A DNA stretch of 64,000 nt from positions 450,001-514,000 of the forward strand of contig NZ_BSFI01000008.1 of NCBI RefSeq assembly GCF_027922265.1, written 5' to 3'. Position numbers and translations under genes: made by a program. This DNA comes from Hansschlegelia plantiphila. Its GTDB lineage: Bacteria > Pseudomonadota > Alphaproteobacteria > Rhizobiales > Methylopilaceae. Numbering within the stretch: the first letter of the stretch is position 1; each line of letters opens with the position of its first letter. Of this stretch, positions 19,968-28,378 are shown in pieces. The notes beneath the pieces are model-generated. The model ran no database searches. It saw nothing but the letters and a program-made list of their open reading frames with translations, and was not told where the DNA came from.

Positions 19968-22034
19968 ATGCTGAAGCGTCTCGCAGCAGCCGCGGCCCTG
20001 ATCGCGCTGTTCGGCGGCTCGCTCGCAGCGATCAGCCTCGCGTCTATCCCCGCGCCGACGCCCGGCCGGTCGGCTGCGCTCTCCACCCTCGTGCTCGACC
20101 GCGACGGTCGGCTGCTGCGCCCGTTCGCGGCCGGCGACGGCGCCTGGCGCCTGCCGGTCGCGCAGAGCGAGGTCGATCCGCGTTTCCTCAAATTCCTGCT
20201 GGCCTACGAGGACAAGCGCTTCTTCACCCATCCCGGCGTCGATCCGGTCGCGGCGCTGCGCGCGGGCCTTCAGGCGGCGCGAAACGGCGGGATCGTCTCG
20301 GGCGGCTCGACGCTCACCATGCAGGTGGTGCGGCTGCTGACCCCCGACCGCTCCCGCACCCTCGTCCGCAAATGGCGCGAGGCGGGCGCGGCGATGGCGC
20401 TGGAGCGCAAGGTCGGCAAATCAGGCGTGCTCGATCTCTATCTCCGGCTCGCGCCCTATGGCGGCAATCTGGAAGGCGTGCGGGCGGCGAGCCTCGCCTT
20501 CTTCGGCAAGGAGCCGGCGCGGCTTTCGACGGCCGAGGCCGCGCTGCTGGTCGCGATCCCGCAATCGCCGGAGGCCCGGCGGCCCGACCGCGACCGGTGC
20601 GCGGCCAAAACCGCGCGCGACCGTGTGCTCGACCGTCTGGCGGAGGCCGGCGCGATCCCCACGGCGGAAGCCATTTACGCCCGCGACGAGCCCGTGCCGG
20701 ACGGGCGCCGCGCGTTCCCGAACCTGGCGGCCCATCTGGCGGAGGACGCCGCGCGACGCGCAGGTCCAGGCGGGGTCGCGCGCCTCACCATCCGCCGCGA
20801 CATGCAGCGGTCGCTGGAAGACCTCGCCCGCGATCGGGCGCGGGCGCTTGGGCCGGGGCTCTCGGTCGCGATCGTGGTCGCGGACCACGCCACCGGCGCG
20901 ATCGAGGCCTCGGTCGGCTCAGCCGATTATTTCGACGCGACCCGGGCCGGCTCGCTCGACCAGACCCGCGCCGTGCGCTCGCCGGGATCGGCGCTGAAAC
21001 CCTTCATCTATGCGCTCGCCTTCGAGAACGGGATCGCGGTGCCCGCGACGCTGATCGAGGACCGCCCCGCGCGCTTCGGCGACTACGCCCCGCGCAATTT
21101 CGACCAGAGTTTTCATGGCACCGTCAGCGCAAGCGAGGCGCTGGCGCTGTCGCTCAACATCCCGGCCGTCGCTTTGCTCGACGCCGTCGGCCCGGCGCGC
21201 TTCGTGGCGCGGTTGAAGGCGGCCGGCGCGCAGGCGTCGCTGCCGGCCGGCGAAACGCCCGGGCTCGCGGTCGCGCTGGGCGGCGTCGGCGTGCGGCTGG
21301 TCGACCTCGCGACGCTCTACGCCGGCCTCGCCCGCGGCGGCGCGACCGTGCCGTTGACCGACGATCCCGCCATGCTCTCCGGCCCTGACGCGCCCGGTCG
21401 GCGGCTGGCGGACCCGACCGCGGCCGCCCAGGTCGCCGCCGCGCTGCTGAAGAGCCCGCCGCCGGAGGCCGCCCTCGGCGGCCGGCTCGCCTTCAAGACC
21501 GGCACCTCCTACGGCTACCGCGACGCCTGGGCGATCGGCTTCGACGGCCGCAGCGTGATCGCGGTCTGGGCCGGGCGCCCCGACGGCGCGTCGAGCGCGG
21601 GGCTCGTCGGGCGCGAGGCGGCGGCCCCGATCCTGTTCGACGCCTTCGCCCGCACCGGCGAACCGCTGACGCCGCTGAACCTGCCCCATGACAGCGCGGC
21701 GGTCGCCTTCGGCGACCTGCCAGCCCCGCTCCAGCGCTTCCGGCCGTCCGGCGCTCCAGCCCCTGTGCTCGGCGCGCGTGAAACCGCGCCGCTGGTCGTC
21801 GCCTACCCGCCGGACGGCGCGCGGGTCGAGGTTGAGGACGGCGCGGAGCTCGCGCTGAAGGCGGCGGGCGGCGTCGCGCCGTTCCGCTGGCTGGTCGACG
21901 GCCGCCCGCTGCCGCCGGAGCGTCGCCGCGAGACGCTGTGGCCCGTCGCCGGCCCCGGCTTCTCGCGCGTGACCGTGATGGACGCGACCGGCGCGACGGC
22001 GTCGGCGGCCGTCAGGCTGGAGCGCGGCTCGTGA
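19968..22034 (+). CDS. pbpC: Penicillin-binding protein 1C
   Basis: A 688-residue bifunctional peptidoglycan synthase. An N-terminal membrane anchor is followed by the GT51 glycosyltransferase, with EDKRFFTHPGVDP beginning at residue 81 and GGSTLTMQVVR after it. The transpeptidase domain has SALK (active Ser341, Lys344), SLN near 395 and KTGTS at 510. A C-terminal beta domain of the BiPBP_C type follows. It begins 16 bp after the macroglobulin stop, so the two are surely co-transcribed. All catalytic motifs are intact. Confidence 0.95.
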   Translation: MLKRLAAAAALIALFGGSLAAISLASIPAPTPGRSAALSTLVLDRDGRLLRPFAAGDGAWRLPVAQSEVDPRFLKFLLAYEDKRFFTHPGVDPVAALRAGLQAARNGGIVSGGSTLTMQVVRLLTPDRSRTLVRKWREAGAAMALERKVGKSGVLDLYLRLAPYGGNLEGVRAASLAFFGKEPARLSTAEAALLVAIPQSPEARRPDRDRCAAKTARDRVLDRLAEAGAIPTAEAIYARDEPVPDGRRAFPNLAAHLAEDAARRAGPGGVARLTIRRDMQRSLEDLARDRARALGPGLSVAIVVADHATGAIEASVGSADYFDATRAGSLDQTRAVRSPGSALKPFIYALAFENGIAVPATLIEDRPARFGDYAPRNFDQSFHGTVSASEALALSLNIPAVALLDAVGPARFVARLKAAGAQASLPAGETPGLAVALGGVGVRLVDLATLYAGLARGGATVPLTDDPAMLSGPDAPGRRLADPTAAAQVAAALLKSPPPEAALGGRLAFKTGTSYGYRDAWAIGFDGRSVIAVWAGRPDGASSAGLVGREAAAPILFDAFARTGEPLTPLNLPHDSAAVAFGDLPAPLQRFRPSGAPAPVLGARETAPLVVAYPPDGARVEVEDGAELALKAAGGVAPFRWLVDGRPLPPERRRETLWPVAGPGFSRVTVMDATGATASAAVRLERGS

Positions 22035-22047
22035 CAAGCCGCCAGCT

Positions 22048-23463
22048 TTACCTCGGAGCGGAAAGGCCCGCCGCATTCCGCGCGAAGCGGTCGAGCCTGC
22101 GCACCGTCTCGCGCATGTCCCGCTCGGTCGCCTCCGGGTGCAGCGCGCAGATCCTGAGGCCCAGCACGCCCGAAATCCACGTGGTCCCGACCATCGCGAA
22201 GCCGTCCTCCAAAAGTCTTCGCGCCGCCGCCCGGTTGACGGCGTCGAGCGTCTCGGCGTCGAGACCGTCCTCCTCGAAACGGAACGTCACGATCGCCATC
22301 CGAGCCGGCGAGAGGACGCGCCAGCCCGGGGTCCCCGAAATCTCGTCCTCGGCCCATTCGGCGAGCCGAAAGCCGTGCGCAACCGCCTCGCCCATGGCGT
22401 CGGCGCCCATCGTACGCAGCGTCAGCCACAGCTTCAGCGCGCGGGCGGGCCGCGTCATTTCCGGGCCGAGGTCCCAAAAGTTGACGTCGCCCTCGTCCGG
22501 CTCCGCATCCTGCAGATAATCGGGACCGATCACGAAGGCGCGCCTCAGCGCCGCCTCGTCGCGCACCAGCAGCGCGCCGCAGCCATAGGTCTGGAACAGC
22601 CATTTGTGGGCGTCCCAGGCGAGGCTGTCGGCGCGGCCAATCCCCTCGAGCAGCCCGCGATGCGCCGGCGACAGTAGCGCCGAGGCGCCGAACGCGCCGT
22701 CGACATGCATCCAGACGTTTTCTCGCGCGCAGATGTCGGCGATCTCGGGCAGCGGGTCGACGGCGCCGGCCCGCGTCGAACCCGCGGTCGCCACCGCCAC
22801 GAAGGGGATAAGACCCGCGGCGCGGTCGGCGGCGATCGCGCGAGCGAGTTCCCCCACGTCCATCGCAAGGCGGTCGTCGGTCGCGACCACCCGGACGCGG
22901 TCCGCGGCGACGCCGATGACGCGCAGCGCCTTCTGTACGGAGGCGTGGGTTTCGCCGGAGACGTAGGCCACGCCGTCGCGGAGCCGGCCTTCGGGCAGCT
23001 TGTCTTCGCGCGCTGCAACCAGAGCTGTGAGGTTCGCGGACGACCCGCCGGAGACGAACAGTCCGCCGGCGGTCACGGGCAGCCCCGCCGCGGACGCCAT
23101 CCAGCGGATCAACGCGCGCTCCACGCTGAGCGGGCCTGCGGCCTGCGGCCAGGCGCCGGCATGCGGATTGAAGGCGGAGGTCAGCAGATCGCCCAGCCGC
23201 GAGATCGGGCTCGCCGGCGCCGGCACGAAGCCGAAGGCGCGGGGGTGATCGGCGCGAGCCGCGCGCGGCAGGATTTCGGAGAGGAGTTCCTCGACAGCTT
23301 CGGCAAGAGGGGTCGGCGTCGCGCGGACGAAGAGCCCTTCCGGCCGCCCAGCAAGCGCGGGTCCAGGGCCGGTCGGCCCGGCTGCGATCGCCGCGGCCAG
23401 CGACTCGAAGGCCTGCGTGAAAGTCGCCCGATCTTCGGCGCGAAGGAGGGAGAAGTCGCTCAA
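22048..23463 (-). CDS. PLP-dependent group II amino acid decarboxylase family protein
   Basis: A 471-residue fold-type I PLP enzyme of the aromatic-amino-acid/glutamate decarboxylase family. Key residues are visible: SGGSSANLTAL for phosphate binding, His173 (ETHAS) stacking on PLP, Asp255 (HVDGAFG) and the Schiff-base Lys287 in WDAHKW. The substrate cannot be told; aromatic amino acids, aspartate and 2,4-diaminobutyrate are all possible in this group. The start is TTG at 23463, 11 bp after the CNNM gene, suggesting co-transcription. It is convergent with pbpC with only 13 bp between stops. Confidence 0.85.
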   Translation of the reverse strand: MSDFSLLRAEDRATFTQAFESLAAAIAAGPTGPGPALAGRPEGLFVRATPTPLAEAVEELLSEILPRAARADHPRAFGFVPAPASPISRLGDLLTSAFNPHAGAWPQAAGPLSVERALIRWMASAAGLPVTAGGLFVSGGSSANLTALVAAREDKLPEGRLRDGVAYVSGETHASVQKALRVIGVAADRVRVVATDDRLAMDVGELARAIAADRAAGLIPFVAVATAGSTRAGAVDPLPEIADICARENVWMHVDGAFGASALLSPAHRGLLEGIGRADSLAWDAHKWLFQTYGCGALLVRDEAALRRAFVIGPDYLQDAEPDEGDVNFWDLGPEMTRPARALKLWLTLRTMGADAMGEAVAHGFRLAEWAEDEISGTPGWRVLSPARMAIVTFRFEEDGLDAETLDAVNRAAARRLLEDGFAMVGTTWISGVLGLRICALHPEATERDMRETVRRLDRFARNAAGLSAPR

Positions 23464-23474
23464 AGCGGCCGGCG

Positions 23475-24806
23475 TCAGATCCCGGCGCCGGCGGGCGTCG
23501 TTCCGGCTTCGGCTCCCTGCGGCCGGAACATCAGCTTGTCGACTCGCGGCCCGTCCATGTCGATCACCTCGACGGTCCAGGCGCCGACGTCGATCGTATC
23601 GCCCTCGCTCGGGATGCGGCCGAGGGCTGCGATCACGAGGCCAGCCGCGGTGTGGAACTCGCCCTGCGCGTGCTGGGGGATGTTGAAGGCGAAGGTCTCG
23701 GTCACGACGTCGAGCGACGCGCGGCCGTCGACCATGTAGCTGCCATCCTCGCGGCGGCGGATGTCCTGGTCCTCCGGCGTGTCGTGCTCTTCGGGCAGCG
23801 CGCCCGCTATCGCGCCCAGCACGTCGTGCGACGTTACGATTCCCTCGAAGCCGCCGAACTCGTCGACCACGAAGGCGGTGGAGGACGGCTGCGACTTGAA
23901 CAGCTCGAGCAGGCTGAGCGCCGACGCCCCCTCCGGCACGTAGAGAGGGTCCTTCACGGTCGAGGCGACGTCGAAGGCGCCGCCGGCGATCATCGAGGCC
24001 AGAACGTCCTTCTTGTGCAAGATGCCGACGGGGTCGTCGACGGAGCCGTCCTTGCCGACGACGATCCGGGAGAACGGGCTTTCGGCGAGCTCGGTCTTGA
24101 TGGTCTCGAGGTCGTCGGTGATGTCGACCCAGAACACCTCGCGCCGCGGCGTCATGATCGATCGCACCGGCCGGTCGGCGAGGCCGAGAACGCCCTCGAT
24201 CATGCGGCGCTCGACCGGTTCGATCGAGCCCGCGGCGACGCCCTCGGCGATGACCGAACGGACCTCCTCCTCAGTGACGTTCGAGCCGTCCTGCTCCTTT
24301 ACGTGGAGGATCCTGAGGATGAGGTTGGAGATGACGTTGAGCGCGACGACGACCGGCCGACCGCCGATCGCGATCGCCCGCAGCGGCCCGGAGACGAAGG
24401 CCGCGATCGGCTCGGGGTTCGACAGCGCGACGCGCTTCGGCACAAGTTCGCCGAGAATTAGCGACAGGCTGCCGATCGAGATCACCACGAGCGCGCTCGC
24501 GACCGGACGGACGTAGTCGTCGAGGGGCGTGAGGCGGGCGAGAAGGTCCGCGACCGGCTCGGCGAGCGCGGCCTCGCCGACGACGCCGGTCAGGATCGCG
24601 ATCAGCGTGATGCCGATCTGGACGGAGGAGAGGAAGCTCGACGGGTCGTCGGCCAGGCGCATGGCGCGCTCGGCCCCCACGTCGCCATTGTCGGCCATCA
24701 TCTTCAGCCGTGGTCTTCGGGCCGAGACGATCGCGAGCTCCGACAGCGCGAAGAACCCGTTCAGGAGCACGAGGCCCAGAAGAACGGCGATGTCTAGGAG
24801 CGGCAT
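23475..24806 (-). CDS. CNNM/CorC-family membrane protein (hemolysin-like, DUF21-CBS-CorC_HlyC)
   Basis: A 443-residue protein with an N-terminal DUF21 membrane domain opening MPLLDIAVLLGLVLLNGFF, about four spans, with ALSELAIVSARR. A CBS pair follows in the middle, including SIMTPRREVFWVD and GILHKKDVLASM. A C-terminal CorC_HlyC domain ends near ILxD-type VDEFGGFEGIVT and GDTIDVGAWTVEVIDMDG. Family members are linked to magnesium and other divalent cation efflux; older names are TlyC or hemolysin. I chose ATG 24806 because the 76 upstream residues are not membrane-like and overlap a divergent promoter region. Confidence 0.88.
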   Translation of the reverse strand: MPLLDIAVLLGLVLLNGFFALSELAIVSARRPRLKMMADNGDVGAERAMRLADDPSSFLSSVQIGITLIAILTGVVGEAALAEPVADLLARLTPLDDYVRPVASALVVISIGSLSLILGELVPKRVALSNPEPIAAFVSGPLRAIAIGGRPVVVALNVISNLILRILHVKEQDGSNVTEEEVRSVIAEGVAAGSIEPVERRMIEGVLGLADRPVRSIMTPRREVFWVDITDDLETIKTELAESPFSRIVVGKDGSVDDPVGILHKKDVLASMIAGGAFDVASTVKDPLYVPEGASALSLLELFKSQPSSTAFVVDEFGGFEGIVTSHDVLGAIAGALPEEHDTPEDQDIRRREDGSYMVDGRASLDVVTETFAFNIPQHAQGEFHTAAGLVIAALGRIPSEGDTIDVGAWTVEVIDMDGPRVDKLMFRPQGAEAGTTPAGAGI

Positions 24807-25004
24807 GAAGGGTCCGGGGATGAGGCGGACGCGCCGCGTCCGTCGATCACGACGCACTATAACGGCTTTCCGCGGGCCCGTCATGGGCATGCGCGACCGC
24901 CGCCCTTGCGGAGGCGCCGCCGCGTTCGCATGTGGGTATCCTCCGATACCACCCGACATGCTATGTAAACTGTTTGTTAACCAATCGATAATCAGCTGAC
25001 CTGA
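24807..25004. promoter_or_regulatory. Divergent intergenic region with AT-rich block and near-consensus CtrA site
   Basis: The 198 bp between the CNNM gene and hisE turn AT-rich at 24955-25000, in contrast to the flanks. Here TTAA at 24977-24980 is followed after seven bases by ATAA (24988-24991), one mismatch from the CtrA full site TTAA-N7-TTAA. Promoters for both directions probably lie in this block; I cannot define -10/-35 boxes firmly. Confidence 0.35.
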
Positions 25005-25394
25005 ATGGAAGATCCCGCTTCGCCCATGCCCCACGCCATCGACCGACTGTTCAAAGCCGTCTGTGAAGCGAGCGACGGGGATCCCGCGCTCTCGCGCACG
25101 GCAAAGCTCCGCCAGGAGGGGGTCCCGAAGATGGCGAAGAAGGTGGCCGAAGAGGCCGCCGAGGTCGCGATCGAGGCGGTGAGCGGCGCCCGCGAGGCGC
25201 TGATCCGCGAAAGCGCGGACCTGATCTACAACCTCGTCGTGCTGTGGTCGGCGGCCGACGTTGAGCCGAAGGACGTGTTTGACGAGATGGACCGCCGCGA
25301 ACGGCTCTACGGCATCGCCCAGAAGCTGCCGAAATCCGAGCAGCTGAGGGCGAAGGGCTTCATTCCCCAGGCGAAGCTGACCACAGACCTTTGA
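25005..25394 (+). CDS. hisE: Phosphoribosyl-ATP pyrophosphatase (HisE-like)
   Basis: A 129-residue all-alpha NTP-pyrophosphohydrolase of the MazG/HisE superfamily. The metal-binding acidic motifs are visible as KVAEEAAEVAIEA and ESADLIYN, and the C-terminal RRERLYGIAQK resembles the RREG-SGIAEK end of HisE. HisE converts phosphoribosyl-ATP to phosphoribosyl-AMP in histidine synthesis. It is away from any his operon seen here; hisD is 15 kb distant. A paralogue or relaxed-specificity homologue is possible. An in-frame ATG at 25026 is an alternative start. Confidence 0.8.
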   Translation: MEDPASPMPHAIDRLFKAVCEASDGDPALSRTAKLRQEGVPKMAKKVAEEAAEVAIEAVSGAREALIRESADLIYNLVVLWSAADVEPKDVFDEMDRRERLYGIAQKLPKSEQLRAKGFIPQAKLTTDL

Positions 25395-25413
25395 CGGCGG
25401 CGACGACCGCTCA

Positions 25414-26340
25414 TCACCGCACGGAGAAGGTGATCGGCACCCTGTAGGTCTCCGACGCGCGCTGCATCTCCGGCGGCATGGCGGGGAAAGAGGCGCGCCG
25501 CGCCATCGCCTCCGCCTCCGCCGCGGCCTCAGGAGGGCCCGACGCGGATATGCCCGAAACGCGGCCGGCGCGGTTGAGCGTGAACACCACCGTGGCGCGG
25601 CCCTCGAATCGCGTGCCGCTCCGTTTCTGCGCGGCGAGCGCGGAACGGACGCGCGAGCCGTAGTTCGCCGCAGCGGCCGCGCTGCTCGCTCCCGAATTGT
25701 TGGACGCGCCGCCCATTCCGCCGGCCTGACTGTTGACCAGCTTGCGCTTCGACGTCGGTCGGTCGGTCGGCTTCTCCCGCGGTTCGCGGTTCGGCGCCTC
25801 GCGCTTCGGGGCGGCCTTCGCCGGCCGCTTCGGTCGCTCCGGCGCCTCCTCCTGCGCGACGACCGTGCGCTCCGGCGGCAGCGAGACCGCGGCCTGAACG
25901 TCGTCGGGCGTCTTCACGTCGTCGGCCGCGACCTCCGGCGTCTCGACCGGCTCCAGATCCTGCACGTCGTCGGTCGGCGCGGCCTCCGCCGTCACAGCCG
26001 GCTCCTCCGGAGGCGTGGCCTCGTCCTGGATCTCCTCGAGCTGCTCCGCCTCGGGCGGAACCTCCTCCGTCTGGTCAGGCTCCGTCGTCGGCGTCGGGTC
26101 GGTCTCGATCTGCTCCGCGTTCGCCCCGGCCTCCTGCATCTGTGCGGCGCCCGACGGCGGCGGCGTCAGATCCATCTCGATCGCCGGCAGGCCGACGTCC
26201 CCCGTCGGCTCCGGCGTCTCGCGCAGAAGGATCAGCGCGCCGATGTGGAAGGCGAGCGCGAGCGCGCCGCCGGCGGCCCAGCGTCTCCAGTCGCCGCCGG
26301 CCGGATCGGGGCCGAGGCTCAGCGCGTCAACGGCCGCCAT
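25414..26340 (-). CDS. tonB: TonB family energy-transducing protein
   Basis: A 308-residue protein with an N-terminal membrane anchor (AAGGALALAFHIGALILL), a long Pro/Glu/Ala-rich periplasm-spanning linker, a basic Lys/Arg/Pro segment and a C-terminal TonB domain (FEGRATVVFTLNRAGRVSG to YRVPITFSVR). TonB carries energy from ExbBD to outer-membrane receptors. It overlaps exbD by 14 bp and is the last gene of the operon. No TonB-dependent receptor is in the window, so the substrate is unknown. Confidence 0.9.
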   Translation of the reverse strand: MAAVDALSLGPDPAGGDWRRWAAGGALALAFHIGALILLRETPEPTGDVGLPAIEMDLTPPPSGAAQMQEAGANAEQIETDPTPTTEPDQTEEVPPEAEQLEEIQDEATPPEEPAVTAEAAPTDDVQDLEPVETPEVAADDVKTPDDVQAAVSLPPERTVVAQEEAPERPKRPAKAAPKREAPNREPREKPTDRPTSKRKLVNSQAGGMGGASNNSGASSAAAAANYGSRVRSALAAQKRSGTRFEGRATVVFTLNRAGRVSGISASGPPEAAAEAEAMARRASFPAMPPEMQRASETYRVPITFSVR

Positions 26341-26764
26341 CAGGTCCGACGGACTCGAGCGCGACCAGGGCGATCTTGAGGTAGCCCGCGCGTCTCAGGT
26401 CGTTCATCACGTCGGTCAGGTCGCCGTAGGATACCGTCTTGTCGGCGCGCAGGAACACCCGCTGCTCGCGGTCGCCGTTGGTCGCCTTGTCGAGCGCCGC
26501 CGGCAGCGTCGCGGGATCGAGGATCTGGGAGCCGATCGCGAGCTTCAGGTCGGACTTGATGGTGAGATAGACTGGCTTGTCCGGACGCGGCTGGGGCTTC
26601 GCGGTCGAGGCCGGCAGGTCGACGCCGACATCGACGGTCGCGAGCGGCGCCGCCACCATGAAGATGATCAGCAGCACGAGGATCACGTCGATGAACGGCG
26701 TGACGTTGATCTCATGGGTCTCCGTGAGCTCGTCGCCCCCGGAATGATCGAGCCTGGCGGCCAT
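26327..26764 (-). CDS. exbD: Biopolymer transport protein ExbD
   Basis: A 145-residue protein with a single membrane span containing the proton-path Asp in INVTPFIDVILVLLIIFMV and a periplasmic ExbD/TolR domain. With ExbB it forms the proton-driven motor that energises TonB. It starts four bases after exbB and overlaps tonB, so all three are clearly one operon. Confidence 0.93.
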   Translation of the reverse strand: MAARLDHSGGDELTETHEINVTPFIDVILVLLIIFMVAAPLATVDVGVDLPASTAKPQPRPDKPVYLTIKSDLKLAIGSQILDPATLPAALDKATNGDREQRVFLRADKTVSYGDLTDVMNDLRRAGYLKIALVALESVGPDGGR

Positions 26765-26768
26765 GGCG

Positions 26769-27662
26769 CTACTCCGCGGCGGCCGAAAGCCGGGGCGTCG
26801 CCATCCGGTCGAGGTCGCGGCTGACGAGGCGCAGCACGGCGGCGGAGGCGTCGGCGAGAGCGCCGCGATGCCCCGAGATCGCGCGGGCGAACACGTTGTA
26901 GATCACCACCGCTGGAATGGCGGCCACGAGGCCGATCGCGGTCGCGAGCAGCGCTTCGGCGATGCCGGGAGCGACCACCGCGAGATTGGTGGTCTGCGCG
27001 TTCGAGATGCCGATGAATGAGTTCATGATCCCCCACACCGTGCCGAACAGGCCGACGAAGGGCGCGGTCGAGCCGATGGTCGCGAGCAGGCCGGTGCCGA
27101 TGGCGAGCTTGCGGCCCGCCTGCGCCTCAAGCCGCGATAGATGCGACGCGACGCGCTCCTTCACGCCCTCAGGCGACAAGGCGTCGCCGGAATAAGCGAG
27201 TTCGGCGTCTGCGGCCGCCACGAAGGCCGGCACCGCGCCCTTACGACCGTCGAGCGCGCGGCGGGCGTCGTCGAGAGTGCGGGCCGCGACCAGCGCCTTC
27301 ATACCCTGGGCGACGCGCCGGTTGACCGCCGCGAGCTCCAGCGCCTTCGCGAGCAGGACCGTCCAGGTCACGAGCGAGGCGAAGGCGAGTCCGATCATGA
27401 CCCCCTTCACGATCCAGTCGGCGGCCAGGAACATGCCGACCGGCGAGAGGTCGTGCGGCAGCCGCGAGGAGTCCACCGCAGGCATGGTCTCGGACGCGGC
27501 GGCCGCGGGCGGAGGCGTCTGGCCGGGCTCGGTGGCCGGGGCCACCTGCGCAGGCGGAAGCGACTGCGCGGCGGGCTCCTGCGCCGGGGCCTGCGCATAG
27601 ACGGGCGCGGCGCCGAGCAGCGCCGCCGCGAGCAGAGCCGCGGCCGATTGACGGATGGTCAC
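26769..27662 (-). CDS. exbB: Biopolymer transport protein ExbB
   Basis: A 297-residue protein with a cleavable-looking signal (ALLAAALLGAAPVYAQ), a Pro/Ala-rich periplasmic segment, then three membrane spans with the MotA/TolQ/ExbB signature PFVGLFGTVWGIMNSF. The start is GTG at 27662 overlapping the TGA of the upstream gene (GTGA). An upstream in-frame Met would lie inside the previous gene and has no homology. The extended N-terminus is of the type seen in other alphaproteobacterial ExbB proteins. Confidence 0.92.
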   Translation of the reverse strand: MTIRQSAAALLAAALLGAAPVYAQAPAQEPAAQSLPPAQVAPATEPGQTPPPAAAASETMPAVDSSRLPHDLSPVGMFLAADWIVKGVMIGLAFASLVTWTVLLAKALELAAVNRRVAQGMKALVAARTLDDARRALDGRKGAVPAFVAAADAELAYSGDALSPEGVKERVASHLSRLEAQAGRKLAIGTGLLATIGSTAPFVGLFGTVWGIMNSFIGISNAQTTNLAVVAPGIAEALLATAIGLVAAIPAVVIYNVFARAISGHRGALADASAAVLRLVSRDLDRMATPRLSAAAE

Positions 27663-28093
27663 TTGCCGAACTCCACGCCCTTGACCCGCGACGTCGTCGT
27701 GACGAGCCCGAGGCAATCCTGATCGCCGCCGCAGGCGGTGACGTCGTTCAGCAGCACGCGGCTCACGCCCTCGCACCGGGCGTCGCCGGCGTCGAACAGT
27801 TTGACGGTCGTCTTGGACGCCCGGATCGGCCCGGCCTCGACGGCGAGGCGGCGCGAGATCACCCCATCCTTGTCGAAGAACACCAGGTCGAGCTTCAGGC
27901 TGTCATAGGCCTTGTCGCCGGGGTTGCTGACGAGCAGCGAGACGCGGCACGCCGCATCGCGCTGTTCGAGCCGGTTGAGCTCGATCGAAACGCCCGAGGC
28001 GGCGACCGCCGGCCCCGTCGCAAGTCCGAGAGCCGCGGCGCCCGCGAAGAGACGCGCCAGCCGTGTCGCGCGCGTGATGGCGAATACCGGCAA
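27659..28093 (-). CDS. Small secreted protein with four cysteines, first gene of exbB-exbD-tonB operon
   Basis: I do not recognise this 144-residue protein. It has an N-terminal signal (ARLFAGAAALGLATGPAVAASG), then a beta-rich domain with four Cys (AACRV, ARCEG, ACGG, DQDCL) that could form two disulfides in the periplasm. The likely start is TTG at 28093, eight bases after a GGGAG ribosome site. Its stop overlaps the exbB start, so it is coupled to the TonB motor and may act with it. The fold resembles small periplasmic proteins with a Gly-Asp/Lys turn (NPGDKAYDSLKLDLVFFD), but no function can be claimed. Confidence 0.75.
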   Translation of the reverse strand: MPVFAITRATRLARLFAGAAALGLATGPAVAASGVSIELNRLEQRDAACRVSLLVSNPGDKAYDSLKLDLVFFDKDGVISRRLAVEAGPIRASKTTVKLFDAGDARCEGVSRVLLNDVTACGGDQDCLGLVTTTSRVKGVEFGK

Positions 28094-28378
28094 AGGCTTA
28101 CTCCCAACCGAGATTGTCGTTCGTCGAGTGCCGATTAAGCCCAGGACGCGCGCACTTCAAGGCCGCGGGGTCCAATTGATAATGCCTCCAATTCCAAACA
28201 ATATCCCGTTCGCATGGCCAAAAAACGGAAAATCCGCGTCAGGATTGCTTGGTCGGATGGGCCGAACGGGATCGGTTCCTGATCCCTGCCCCGCTTCGCC
28301 AAGCGTGTGCCGGTTTCGCCGCCGATAGACGGGCAGGCGGCGCGGGCCTGTCATCCGCCCAATGCAGGAAGGGCGGCC
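28094..28378. other. Gap with AT-rich, repeat-containing sequence
   Basis: No gene is supported in these 285 bp. The part from about 28170 to 28260 is clearly AT-richer than the surroundings. An 8-bp inverted repeat pairs 28205-28212 with 28263-28270, and a second small dyad (GGGATC/GATCCC, 28268-28286) overlaps its right arm. The region should hold the promoter of the secreted-protein/exbB operon and the end of the pheA transcript. A small RNA cannot be excluded. Confidence 0.35.
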
